Source: an uncultured Clostridia bacterium
GTDB lineage: Bacteria; Bacillota; Clostridia; Christensenellales; Borkfalkiaceae
DNA length: 64,000 nt
Assembly (NCBI GenBank): GCA_947624445.1
Contig: CANQKF010000001.1
Span: 62,001-126,000, forward strand
Direction: 5' to 3'
Shown here: piece by piece, positions 21,693-30,038 of the stretch
How the letters are laid out: each line of letters opens with the position of its first letter
Position numbering within the stretch: the stretch's first letter is position 1
The notes under the pieces: generated by a model
The model's input: the letters and a program-made list of their open reading frames with translations, nothing else
Told to the model about the DNA's origin: nothing
The model's database searches: none
Position numbers and translations under genes: made by a program

Positions 21693-24600
21693 ATGAGAAC
21701 ATTCGTCAACTATCACAAACACAGTCATTATACCAACGTCAGGATTTCCGACTCTGCCGCAACCGTAAAGGACTACGCAGAGCGAGCAAAAATGCTTGGA
21801 CATAAAGTCCTGTCATCTTGCGAGCATGGGTGGCAAGGGGCGTATTGGGAAACCGTCAAAACCGCAAAGGAATACGGACTTAAGCCGCTCATCGGTGCCG
21901 AAGCGTACTGGGTGAAAGACAGGACGGAAAAGGATAGAAGTAACTGCCACATCTTCCTTGGGGCAAAAAACGAGCGCGGGCGTCAGGCGTTAAACGATGC
22001 CCTCTCCGAAGCGAACATCACGGGGTTCTACGGACAACCGCGCCTTGACATTCCGCTGATTTTGTCTCTGCCGAAGGACGATATTATTGTCACAACCGCC
22101 TGCATTGCCTACTGGCGATACGAGGACATCGAAGAAATAACAGAGCGGTTCGCGAAACATTTCGGGAAAAACTTCTTCCTCGAGGTGCAATACCACAATA
22201 CAGAAGCGCAGCGAGACCTCAACAGAAAAATCCTCGCCCTTCATAACAGGCTAAATGTCCCACTCATCATGGGATGTGATAGTCACTATATTCTCCCATC
22301 GGAGGGACAGGTACGTTCCGACTTTCTCGTCTCAAAGGGTCTTACCTATCCAGACGAGGAAGGATGGTACCTTGACTATCCGGATGGCGACACAGCCTAT
22401 GAAAGGTTCGCCGCACAATGCGTTTTGTCCGATGAGGAAATCCGCGATGCCATGGACAACACGAACGTTTTCCTTGACGTCGAGGAATACGACACTCCAA
22501 TTTTCAATTCGGACATCAAGATGCCTTCCCTTTATCCCGACAAAACGCAAGAAGAGCGAAACATGATCTACAAACACCTCGTTTGGGACGGATGGCGCGA
22601 GTACAGAAAGAAAATCCCCAAAGAAAATTGGCCGAAGTACGAAGCAGAAATCATGAAAGAGGTTAAGACCGTCGAAGACACGGGAATGGCCGACTACTTC
22701 ATCGATAACTACCACATCATCAAAAAAGGAAAGGAAAACGGCGGATGGCTGACGAAAAGTGGCCGCGGTTCCGCCGTATCGTTCTTTACCAATATGCTTC
22801 TCGGCTTCACGGAGGTCGATAGAATTGCAGCAAAAATCAAGATGTACCCCGAACGTTTCATGAGTACAACGAGGATTTTGCAAAGCGGTACGCTGCCCGA
22901 TATTGATTTCAACTGCGCTCCAGTAGAACCTTTCGCAAAAGCGCAACAAGAAGTCCTTGGCGAAGACCACGCCTACCCGATGGTCGCCTATGGGACAATG
23001 CAAAAATCCGCGGCGTGGAAGCTGTATGCAAAGTCACAAGGACTTTCCTTTGAGATTGCAAACGCAGTCTCTAACCAAATCAAAAAATATGAGATGGCAG
23101 TAAAACACGCCGGTGAAGATGAGAAAGACGATATCGACGTCATGGACTACATCGACAAGGAGTACCATGACATCTATGAGAAGAGCAAAGACTATCTCGG
23201 CCTCGTGACCTCGTGGAGCATCGCACCATGTAGCTATCTTTTATATCAAGGAAGTATTCGCAAGGAAATCGGGCTTGTCAAAGTCAAGGATCACCTCTGC
23301 TGCATCATGGACGGGCATTGGGCTGAGGCCTGTCACTTCCTAAAGAACGATTTGCTCAAAGTTTCCGTCGTCGACCTGATATACCGTGTTTATCACCGCA
23401 TCGGCATGGAGCCACCTACGGTAACAGAACTCCTGAGAATGTGTCCCCCAGACGATAAGGCGTGGGAGATTTATGAGAGGGGCTGCACAATAGGTATCAA
23501 CCAATGCGAGCAGACGGGAACGGCACAGCGCGTCGCAAAGTACAAGCCGAAAAACATCTCAGAGCTTGGCGCATTTGTCGCCGCCATTCGCCCTGGATTT
23601 AAGTCGATGTACAAGACGTTCGAAAACCGCATCCCCTTCTCCTACGGAGTGGAAGCGTTCGACAGCCTTATACAAACGGACGAAATGCCGAATAGCTTTC
23701 TCCTCTATCAAGAGCAGGAAATGGCCGCGCTCCACTTCGCAGGTATCGATATGAGTGATTGCTACACGGCAATCAAGAATATCGCAAAAAAACGAGCCGA
23801 GAAGGTGCTTGCCTATAAGGAAAAGTTCATCGGCGGTCTCATGAACGTCATGATAAAGAAGGAGAACAAGGGCGAGGAAGAAGCTGCACTACTGGCTCAC
23901 GAATTGTGGCAGATCATCGAGGACTCGTCCAGATATTCCTTCAACGCATCGCATTCATACTGCGTCGCCCTCGACAGTCTTTATGGGGCATGGCTCAAAG
24001 CCCACTACCCCCTTGAATTCTACGAAGTGCTGCTGACCCTCGCCGAACAAAAAGGCGACAAGGACAAAATGACGGCGCTCAAAGAAGAAGCAGAGAGTTA
24101 CTTCGGAATAAAGTTCCCGCCATTCAGGTTTGGACAGGACAATCGTGCGACAAAGGCCGACAATGAACACAACGAAATCGTCAACTCGATTTCAGCAATC
24201 AAAGGGTTTTCCGCCGGCATCGGCTCAACATTATACGAGTGCAGCAAAAAGTGTTTTGGCTCCTTTGTTGATGTACTCTCGTGGCTCGACAAAAAGTCCG
24301 TCAAGGCAGCAAAGGTCAAGCCCCTCGTCATGATTGACTACTTCCAGCAGTACGGGAACATCAACGAGTTACTCTTTCTGCTTGACGCATGGGAACTCCT
24401 GAAACAAGGAAAGGCACGAGCTGTTCGAAAAGACAGCGTCGAGGACGCTGGTATTCGAGAGGTCATGCGGAGAAACTGCAAATTCTTAAATAAAGATGGC
24501 AGTTCCTCTGCATCATACAAGATCGAGAGCGATGAACAGGCAATGAAATGCCTATATGACATCGAAGAATACATACACAACAACCCGAAGCAACCGCCGA

Positions 24601-24908
24601 CGATGAAAACCAGAATCCAGTACAGCATGGAAATTCTCGGTTATGCAGATGTTGCAACCGGCAAAGAAGAAGATAGGCGACGTCTTCTGATAACAGACGT
24701 CGCTCCTCTATCCGATGCAAATGGCAACACGTGGTCATACCGCGTTGGCACAAAAAGCCTCGGAAGTGCCAAAATGGCACGTCTCACAATTCGGGCAAGC
24801 GTGTACGACAAGACGCCGATTAAGCCCGGAGACATCATTTATGCCGCCAATCTGTTCAAAAACAAATCTGGCTATTGGTATCTGCAAGACTATCAAAAGG
24901 AGCAATAA
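21693..24908 (+). CDS. DNA polymerase III alpha subunit, DnaE type
   Basis: 1,071 residues. The N-terminal PHP domain (YHKHSHYTNVRISDSAATVKD; SSCEHGWQGAYW) is followed by the C-family palm: SGRGSAVSFF and LPDIDFN with Asp403 and Asp405 as two of the catalytic aspartates. QEQEMAALHFAGID, SRYSFNASHSYCVAL and a C-terminal OB-like part complete the layout. Phages that carry their own C-family polymerase usually replicate independently of the host replisome. The gene is full length and lies with primase-helicase and SSB. Confidence 0.92.
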   Translation: MRTFVNYHKHSHYTNVRISDSAATVKDYAERAKMLGHKVLSSCEHGWQGAYWETVKTAKEYGLKPLIGAEAYWVKDRTEKDRSNCHIFLGAKNERGRQALNDALSEANITGFYGQPRLDIPLILSLPKDDIIVTTACIAYWRYEDIEEITERFAKHFGKNFFLEVQYHNTEAQRDLNRKILALHNRLNVPLIMGCDSHYILPSEGQVRSDFLVSKGLTYPDEEGWYLDYPDGDTAYERFAAQCVLSDEEIRDAMDNTNVFLDVEEYDTPIFNSDIKMPSLYPDKTQEERNMIYKHLVWDGWREYRKKIPKENWPKYEAEIMKEVKTVEDTGMADYFIDNYHIIKKGKENGGWLTKSGRGSAVSFFTNMLLGFTEVDRIAAKIKMYPERFMSTTRILQSGTLPDIDFNCAPVEPFAKAQQEVLGEDHAYPMVAYGTMQKSAAWKLYAKSQGLSFEIANAVSNQIKKYEMAVKHAGEDEKDDIDVMDYIDKEYHDIYEKSKDYLGLVTSWSIAPCSYLLYQGSIRKEIGLVKVKDHLCCIMDGHWAEACHFLKNDLLKVSVVDLIYRVYHRIGMEPPTVTELLRMCPPDDKAWEIYERGCTIGINQCEQTGTAQRVAKYKPKNISELGAFVAAIRPGFKSMYKTFENRIPFSYGVEAFDSLIQTDEMPNSFLLYQEQEMAALHFAGIDMSDCYTAIKNIAKKRAEKVLAYKEKFIGGLMNVMIKKENKGEEEAALLAHELWQIIEDSSRYSFNASHSYCVALDSLYGAWLKAHYPLEFYEVLLTLAEQKGDKDKMTALKEEAESYFGIKFPPFRFGQDNRATKADNEHNEIVNSISAIKGFSAGIGSTLYECSKKCFGSFVDVLSWLDKKSVKAAKVKPLVMIDYFQQYGNINELLFLLDAWELLKQGKARAVRKDSVEDAGIREVMRRNCKFLNKDGSSSASYKIESDEQAMKCLYDIEEYIHNNPKQPPTMKTRIQYSMEILGYADVATGKEEDRRRLLITDVAPLSDANGNTWSYRVGTKSLGSAKMARLTIRASVYDKTPIKPGDIIYAANLFKNKSGYWYLQDYQKEQ

Positions 24909-24911
24909 CAA

Positions 24912-25523
24912 ATGACGCACAAAGATTGGGCTGGGAACAGCAATTCGGTCTTTAAGACGCTCGGCGCGAGCAATCATTGTGAAACCGAGCGGGAACAGGA
25001 TGACTTTTATGCGACAGACCCCGCGGCAATCGACAAGCTCCTCACGGTAGAAACTCCACACAGGGTTGTGTGGGAATGTGCTTGCGGGGCGGGTCATCTG
25101 TCCCGAAGGCTTACAGAACACGGCTATGAGGTCCATAGCACAGACATCAAAAACCGAGGATACGAAGGGCAAGACGGCATTATGGACTTCTTGGCGCAAA
25201 GCAATGCACCAATCCAGTCCGATTTCGATATCGTGACGAACCCACCGTATAAGCAAGCAAAGGAATTTGTCCTAAAAGCGCTGGATGTGCTATCGCCTGG
25301 GCGATGTTGCTATATGTTCCTGAAGCTGACATTCCTCGAAGGAAAGTCGCGCTACAGCGAAATCTTCAAACATACTCCACCGCGCTGCGTTTACGTCTTC
25401 TCTGAACGAATCCTCTGCGCCCCGAATGGTGACTTTGCATCAATGCGCGGTTCAGCCGTCGCATACGCATGGTTTGTTTGGGAGAAGGGGTTCGCGGGAA
25501 AGACAACCATCGCGTGGATATAA
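24912..25523 (+). CDS. phage Dam-like adenine-N6 DNA methyltransferase
   Basis: 203 residues. ACGAGHLSRRL is the SAM-binding motif I, VTNPPYK is the catalytic NPPY motif, and AVAYAWFVWEKGF near the end is typical of the phage Dam-like family. It would methylate adenine N6, probably to protect element DNA or to mark replication. The gene begins three bases after the polymerase stop. This is the second methyltransferase of the element, of a different class from the one at 13,797. Confidence 0.87.
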   Translation: MTHKDWAGNSNSVFKTLGASNHCETEREQDDFYATDPAAIDKLLTVETPHRVVWECACGAGHLSRRLTEHGYEVHSTDIKNRGYEGQDGIMDFLAQSNAPIQSDFDIVTNPPYKQAKEFVLKALDVLSPGRCCYMFLKLTFLEGKSRYSEIFKHTPPRCVYVFSERILCAPNGDFASMRGSAVAYAWFVWEKGFAGKTTIAWI

Positions 25524-25542
25524 AAAATACACAAAGGGAGTG

Positions 25543-25773
25543 ATGAATATCAAAAAGTCATTTGCAACAACGATTTCGCGTGACGGGTATCTTGACATGG
25601 TATGCCCGAAATGCAAATCACACAATGTCTCTATCATACATAGCAGCAATCTCTCATCCAGAATTGCGAAGATTGTTTGCGATGGGTGCGGGTACACTCT
25701 TCTTCCCGCCGGCATAACACCTCCGCTTCCGGGGCAGATTGTCATCGATGAAATTTTGGGAGGGCAAGGATGA
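25543..25773 (+). CDS. small zinc-ribbon protein
   Basis: 76 residues from ATG 25,543 (GTG 25,540 is also possible; the AAAGGGAG site is very close to both). CPKC and CDGC pairs 29 residues apart make a zinc ribbon, and the tail is hydrophobic and proline-rich. The stop overlaps the next ATG by 4 bases. Function unknown. Confidence 0.6.
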   Translation: MNIKKSFATTISRDGYLDMVCPKCKSHNVSIIHSSNLSSRIAKIVCDGCGYTLLPAGITPPLPGQIVIDEILGGQG

Positions 25774-26459
25774 AATTCAAGAACACACAGGTGTTCAACT
25801 TTGAAGGCGCCCTCCGTGGAATGCGCAACCCGAAAAACAGCTGGGCAAAATCCGATAGCAAGTGCGCTGTGGATGGCAGCTATATCATCGGAAACAACGA
25901 TATGGCACTCGCAAAGGCTCTCATTCATGGCGGTAGCGAGCATCGGAAGTTCCTGCGGCAGATATTCGTGTCTGTTGACATAACGGCTCCCCTTTACTGG
26001 TGGAAGGAATTTGATACCTATAAAATCGGAACCGTAGCCAACAGCACGAGTACTATGCACAAACTCGTCTCCTCCCCTATCACAATCGACTGCTTTGAGA
26101 CCGACGATTATCACGAAAATCTTTATAAAGCGTCTGGGTATGGCGGGATGGTTGACGAACCACACAGGTTTGTTTCGCTCACCATCATTTTTCTCGAGGG
26201 GCTGCGGAAGCAATATCTCGAAACAAAGGACAAACGCTACTGGAAAGAACTCATCCGCTGGCTCCCGGAAAGCTGGTTGCAGACGCGAACGGTCACGATG
26301 AACTATGAGAATCTGCTCTCAATCTGCAAGCAGCGGCGGGCGCACAAGCTCAATGAGTGGTCGGGACTCGATGACCCCACGAAGCCAAATTTCATTGCGT
26401 GGGCGAGGACGCTTCCATACGCCAGTGAATTTATCTTCCAAGATGAGGTAGACGAATGA
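25770..26459 (+). CDS. conserved phage protein, possibly ThyX-like
   Basis: 229 residues. VSVDITAPLYWWKEFDTYKIG then TVANSTSTMHKL, and later SWLQTRTVTMNYENLLSICKQRR plus FIAWARTLPYASEFI, match from memory a family widespread in Clostridia phages. The order of conserved segments resembles flavin-dependent thymidylate synthase ThyX, but the RHRxxSxNxxSxR motif is not clearly present. Placement between a methyltransferase, dNMP kinase and NrdD supports a role in nucleotide metabolism. Overlaps both neighbours by 4 bases. Moderate to low certainty on function. Confidence 0.5.
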   Translation: MKFKNTQVFNFEGALRGMRNPKNSWAKSDSKCAVDGSYIIGNNDMALAKALIHGGSEHRKFLRQIFVSVDITAPLYWWKEFDTYKIGTVANSTSTMHKLVSSPITIDCFETDDYHENLYKASGYGGMVDEPHRFVSLTIIFLEGLRKQYLETKDKRYWKELIRWLPESWLQTRTVTMNYENLLSICKQRRAHKLNEWSGLDDPTKPNFIAWARTLPYASEFIFQDEVDE

Positions 26460-26971
26460 AGCACATCATCATTGTCAACGGGAGCGGCGGCGTCGGCAAG
26501 GATACGTTCGTTGATGCTCTCGAGAAATGCGGCGCAGACGTAACTCACATGAGTATCGTCGGGCAAATCAAGAAGGTCGCATCTTTCCTCGGCTGGGACG
26601 GCTCCAAGGGAGAAAAAGACAGAAAGTTTCTTTCCGACTTGCTTGACCTCAGCGACTGGTATAACGACCGTCCGTATACATACTTCGAGAGAAACGCAAG
26701 AGAGTTTCTCGGTAGCATCGATACAGGGAAGCCTCAGCTTCTTTGTGTAGACATGAGGCAAAAGAAGCATATCAGCAGGGCGGTCAAGGAGTTCGGAGCA
26801 AAGACCGTACTCGTAACTCGGAGTTCTGTCCCCCACATCACGTCAAACCACGCCGATTCGGAGGTGTTTGACATGGAATACGACTACCTCATTGAAAACG
26901 AGGGAAGCATCAGTGACCTTAAACGGCAAGCGGCAAAATTCATCAATCAACTGGAGAAACAAGCGGTATGA
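26456..26971 (+). CDS. deoxynucleoside monophosphate kinase-like protein
   Basis: 171 residues with Walker A GSGGVGKDT (9-17), a helix-rich lid and a VLVTRS strand, as in T4 gp1-type dNMP kinases, which phosphorylate dTMP, dGMP or modified dCMP. It overlaps the preceding gene and nrdD by 4 bases each, consistent with a nucleotide-supply operon. Substrate unknown. Confidence 0.72.
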   Translation: MKHIIIVNGSGGVGKDTFVDALEKCGADVTHMSIVGQIKKVASFLGWDGSKGEKDRKFLSDLLDLSDWYNDRPYTYFERNAREFLGSIDTGKPQLLCVDMRQKKHISRAVKEFGAKTVLVTRSSVPHITSNHADSEVFDMEYDYLIENEGSISDLKRQAAKFINQLEKQAV

Positions 26972-29187
26972 ACGTAATAAAGAGAGACGGAACAGAAGTA
27001 AAGTTCTCTTCCGAAAAAATCAAGAAGGCAATCTACTCTGCAAACAACGAAGTCAACGAAAACAGCAAGCTGCTGCCTGAGCAGATCGACACTATCGTCA
27101 AACAGGTCACGGCAAAATGCAGCGCGCTTCGGCGCCCCGCGGGGGTAGAAGAAATACAAGACTTCGTGGAGAACTACCTCATGGCAAGCGGGAAGAACGA
27201 CCTCGCACGGAGATACATTCGCTATCGCTACGACAGAGCCATGACGCGCAAACGGAACACAACGGATGCGAGGATCCTCTCTGTCGTGGACCTCAACAAC
27301 GAGGAAGTCAAAGAGGAAAATGCAAACAAAAATCCTGTCGTCATCCCGACGCAGCGGGACTACATCGCCGGAGAAGTGAGTAAGGACATCACAGAAAGAT
27401 ACCTCCTTCCTCCCGACATTCTCGAAGCCCACAAGAGCGGAATTATCCACTTCCACGACGCGGACTATTTCGTGCAACACAGCCATAACTGCGACCTCGT
27501 CAACCTCGAGGATATGCTGCAAAACGGCACGGTCATCAACAAAACGATGATTGAGAAACCTCACTCGTTCGCCACGGCGTGCAACATCGCAACGCAGATT
27601 ATGGCGCAAGTCGCTTCGTGCCAGTACGGCGGGCAAACAATTTCCCTCACTCACCTCGCGCCCTTCGTGGAGGTCAGCAGACAACGGATACGCGAGGAGG
27701 TCAAGAAGGAACTCGAAGAGTTCCCCTGCTTTTTTCTCCCCGTCAGGGACGGCGTCCTCGAAAGAGACCCTCAGCCCGAAATCGACGAGTATATCGAAAA
27801 GGTCACGGAAAGCCGTCTCCGCGCGGAAATCAAGCGCGGTGTACAGACTATCCAGTACCAGATCAACACCATCATGACGACAAACGGGCAGACCCCCTTC
27901 GTCTCAATCAATATGTACCTCAATGAGGCCCGGAATGAAAGAGAAAAGGCAGACCTCGCCCTCGTCATTGAAGAAGTTCTCAACCAGCGGATCGAGGGCG
28001 TCAAGAACGAAGCGGGCGTGTGGATTACCCCTGCGTTTCCCAAGCTTCTCTACGTTCTTGAAGAGGACAACACAACCGAGGATGGAAAGTACTGGTATCT
28101 CACCGAGCTTGCCGCAAAATGTACGGCGAAGCGCCTCGTCCCCGACTACATCTCGGAGAAAATCATGCTTCAGAACAAAATCGACAAAGCAGGAAACGGG
28201 AACGCATACCCTTGCATGGGCTGCCGTAGTTTCCTCACTCCATACCTCGACGAGAACGGCAAGCCGAAGTACTATGGCAGGTTCAACCAAGGCGTCGTCA
28301 CCATCAACCTCGTGGATGCCGCCTGTTCAAGCGGAGGGGACGAAAAGAAGTTCTGGGAAATCATGGATGAGCGTCTCGAACTGTGCCACCGCGCTCTGCG
28401 GATAAGGCACGAGCGCCTTCTTGGCACGATTGCGGACGTCGCCCCTATCCTGTGGCAGCACGGAGCAATCGCCCGCTTGAAGAGCGGGGAAACAATCGAC
28501 AAGCTCCTCTACGGCGGGTATTCCACTATCTCGCTCGGCTACGCGGGACTTTGGGAGTGCGTCTACAGAATGACCGGGAAGAAACTCACGGAACCCGAGG
28601 GCAAGGATTTCGGGATCGCTGTCATGAAGAAGCTCAACGAAGCGACGGCAAAGTGGAAAGCCGCGGAGAACATCGACTACAGCCTGTACGGCACCCCCAT
28701 CGAGAGTACGACATACAAGTTCGCGAAGTGCCTTCAGCAACGCTTCGGCATCATCGAGGGCGTCACGGATAAGAGCTACATCACCAACAGCTACCATGTC
28801 AAGGTCACAGAACCAATCGACGCTTTCAGCAAGCTCAAACTCGAAAGCGAGTTCCAAGCGCTTTCCCCGGGTGGAGCTATCTCCTATGTCGAGGTCCCCA
28901 ATATGCAGCACAATATCCCCGCCGTGCTTGCCGTCATCCGTTACATCTACGACAACATCATGTACGCCGAACTCAATACAAAGAGCGACTACTGTCAGGT
29001 CTGCGGATATGACGGTGAGATCCAAATTGTCGAGGAGGACGGCAAACTCGTCTGGGAATGTCCCCATTGCCACAATCGCGACCAAAGCAAACTGAACGTC
29101 GCCCGCCGTACTTGCGGGTACATCGGCAGTAACTTTTGGAACCAAGGAAGAACGCAAGAAATCAAGGAGCGCGTACTTCATTTGTAA
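26968..29187 (+). CDS. nrdD: anaerobic ribonucleoside-triphosphate reductase
   Basis: 739 residues. It begins with an ATP-cone (MNVIKRDGTEVKFSSEKIKKAI), continues with the ten-stranded barrel, has a zinc site (CQVCGYDGEI, CPHCHNRD) and ends with the glycyl radical motif RRTCGYIGS, Gly717 being the predicted radical site. It makes dNTPs from NTPs in anaerobes. The activating radical-SAM enzyme NrdG is not encoded next to it in this window, so the element may rely on host NrdG. It closes the overlapping nucleotide-supply operon. Confidence 0.93.
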   Translation: MNVIKRDGTEVKFSSEKIKKAIYSANNEVNENSKLLPEQIDTIVKQVTAKCSALRRPAGVEEIQDFVENYLMASGKNDLARRYIRYRYDRAMTRKRNTTDARILSVVDLNNEEVKEENANKNPVVIPTQRDYIAGEVSKDITERYLLPPDILEAHKSGIIHFHDADYFVQHSHNCDLVNLEDMLQNGTVINKTMIEKPHSFATACNIATQIMAQVASCQYGGQTISLTHLAPFVEVSRQRIREEVKKELEEFPCFFLPVRDGVLERDPQPEIDEYIEKVTESRLRAEIKRGVQTIQYQINTIMTTNGQTPFVSINMYLNEARNEREKADLALVIEEVLNQRIEGVKNEAGVWITPAFPKLLYVLEEDNTTEDGKYWYLTELAAKCTAKRLVPDYISEKIMLQNKIDKAGNGNAYPCMGCRSFLTPYLDENGKPKYYGRFNQGVVTINLVDAACSSGGDEKKFWEIMDERLELCHRALRIRHERLLGTIADVAPILWQHGAIARLKSGETIDKLLYGGYSTISLGYAGLWECVYRMTGKKLTEPEGKDFGIAVMKKLNEATAKWKAAENIDYSLYGTPIESTTYKFAKCLQQRFGIIEGVTDKSYITNSYHVKVTEPIDAFSKLKLESEFQALSPGGAISYVEVPNMQHNIPAVLAVIRYIYDNIMYAELNTKSDYCQVCGYDGEIQIVEEDGKLVWECPHCHNRDQSKLNVARRTCGYIGSNFWNQGRTQEIKERVLHL

Positions 29188-29216
29188 GCGCCCCATAAGG
29201 AATAAGAAAAAAATAA

Positions 29217-29303
29217 GCTCCACGGCTTCGGCACTCTGCCGCGGGCGCCACAACGGCAATGCCGCTGAAACGCTACCACGGCTCTGTATCGAAGCCAAGG
29301 AGC
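29217..29303 (+). promoter_or_regulatory. structured leader that can hide a ribosome site
   Basis: GCTCC 29,217-29,221 pairs with GGAGC 29,299-29,303, and GGCTTCG 29,224-29,230 pairs with CGAAGCC 29,290-29,296, separated by a two-by-two internal loop. The 3' strand contains AAGGAG 29,297-29,302, the ribosome site of the following mini-frame. Inside lie short G/C-rich pairings. The layout is that of a translation-controlling leader or riboswitch; I recognise no known class. Confidence 0.5.
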
Positions 29304-29307
29304 CAAA

Positions 29308-29322
29308 ATGAGGGAAAAATGA
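29308..29322 (+). CDS. possible four-residue leader peptide MREK
   Basis: ATG 29,308 with AAGGAG five bases upstream reads Met-Arg-Glu-Lys and stops at TGA 29,320-29,322, overlapping the ATG of the next gene at 29,319. It could couple that gene's translation to the structured leader. Too short to support by content. Confidence 0.3.
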   Translation: MREK

Positions 29323-29615
29323 TTTACATAACAGACACCCTGCGCATCAGCCGCGTGGACGACAACTGCTTGCAGCTCGAAACGTATGTCCCCGTGACGT
29401 CAAAGAAAACAAAGGAGACGAGAACGCAATGGCGCTGGTGCGGGTACTACGGCGATGTGAGAGGCGCTCTTCTCGCTGCGCTAAGGAAGGAGCTATTCTC
29501 GGAAGTAAGCGTGGAAAGCTCAATCCAAAGGCTGCTTGACAGAATCGACAGCGCAGAGAAGAACATCATCAGGGCAATCGAAGGGATGAAACAGGATGAA
29601 CGTCAGGAAGTGTGA
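29319..29615 (+). CDS. hypothetical protein
   Basis: 98 residues from ATG 29,319. The first half is beta-rich with aromatic residues (DDNCLQLETYVPVTSK, TQWRWCGYYGDVRGALLAAL), the second helical (ESSIQRLLDRIDSAEKNIIRAIEGMKQ). No family recognised. Its expression is probably set by the upstream leader. Confidence 0.6.
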   Translation: MIYITDTLRISRVDDNCLQLETYVPVTSKKTKETRTQWRWCGYYGDVRGALLAALRKELFSEVSVESSIQRLLDRIDSAEKNIIRAIEGMKQDERQEV

Positions 29616-29772
29616 GAAATGCGAGAGCTACGAGCGGCGCCGCTGGTCGTCCTACTATCAGCCGAACGGCTACCATGCAATCGGCATGACACACGCATAC
29701 GGATACTGCCGCAAATATAAAGCCCGCTGCCTGAATGTGCAAAAGTGTACGGAGAAAAGAAATGACGGCTAA
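29596..29772 (+). CDS. small Cys-rich zinc-finger-like protein
   Basis: 58 residues from ATG 29,596, overlapping the upstream gene by 20 bases, with GAAACAGGA before the start. CEKC at the N-terminus and C-x(6)-C-x(5)-C toward the end could bind zinc; the rest is Tyr/Arg-rich (YERRRWSSYYQPNGYHAIG). Similar small proteins are common in Firmicutes mobile elements. It overlaps the next gene by 11 bases. Confidence 0.55.
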   Translation: MNVRKCEKCESYERRRWSSYYQPNGYHAIGMTHAYGYCRKYKARCLNVQKCTEKRNDG

Positions 29773-29995
29773 ACAGATTATGGATTTTGCCGAAGCAAAT
29801 TCACACGCGCCGGATATGTTCGGGGATTTGGAACAAGAGCTGATCAACGCAAAATTCGACGTCCTCGTGGAACTGGAAAAGGACTTCGGGAATAAAAAAC
29901 TCACAAGGAAATACAACGACATCTGCGAAAAGCTCCGCATGATATTCATTATGCGAGCGCAGAGACTCGAACTGTTCATGCAGGCGAAGATATAA
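29762..29995 (+). CDS. hypothetical helical protein
   Basis: 77 residues from ATG 29,762 with GGAGAAAAG upstream. Fully helical and charged (AKQIMDFAEANSHAPDMFGDLEQ, then a long helix to the end). It could be a small regulator of the integrase such as a directionality factor, given its place just before it, but no helix-turn-helix is evident. Confidence 0.6.
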   Translation: MTAKQIMDFAEANSHAPDMFGDLEQELINAKFDVLVELEKDFGNKKLTRKYNDICEKLRMIFIMRAQRLELFMQAKI

Positions 29996-30038
29996 TCTGC
30001 CAGCTACATCGACAATCTTCTTTTGAGGACATACATAC

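Noticed and set aside
29217..29303. Known riboswitch or self-cleaving ribozyme class
   Set aside because: I compared it by eye with cobalamin, hammerhead, twister and pistol core patterns and found no convincing match.
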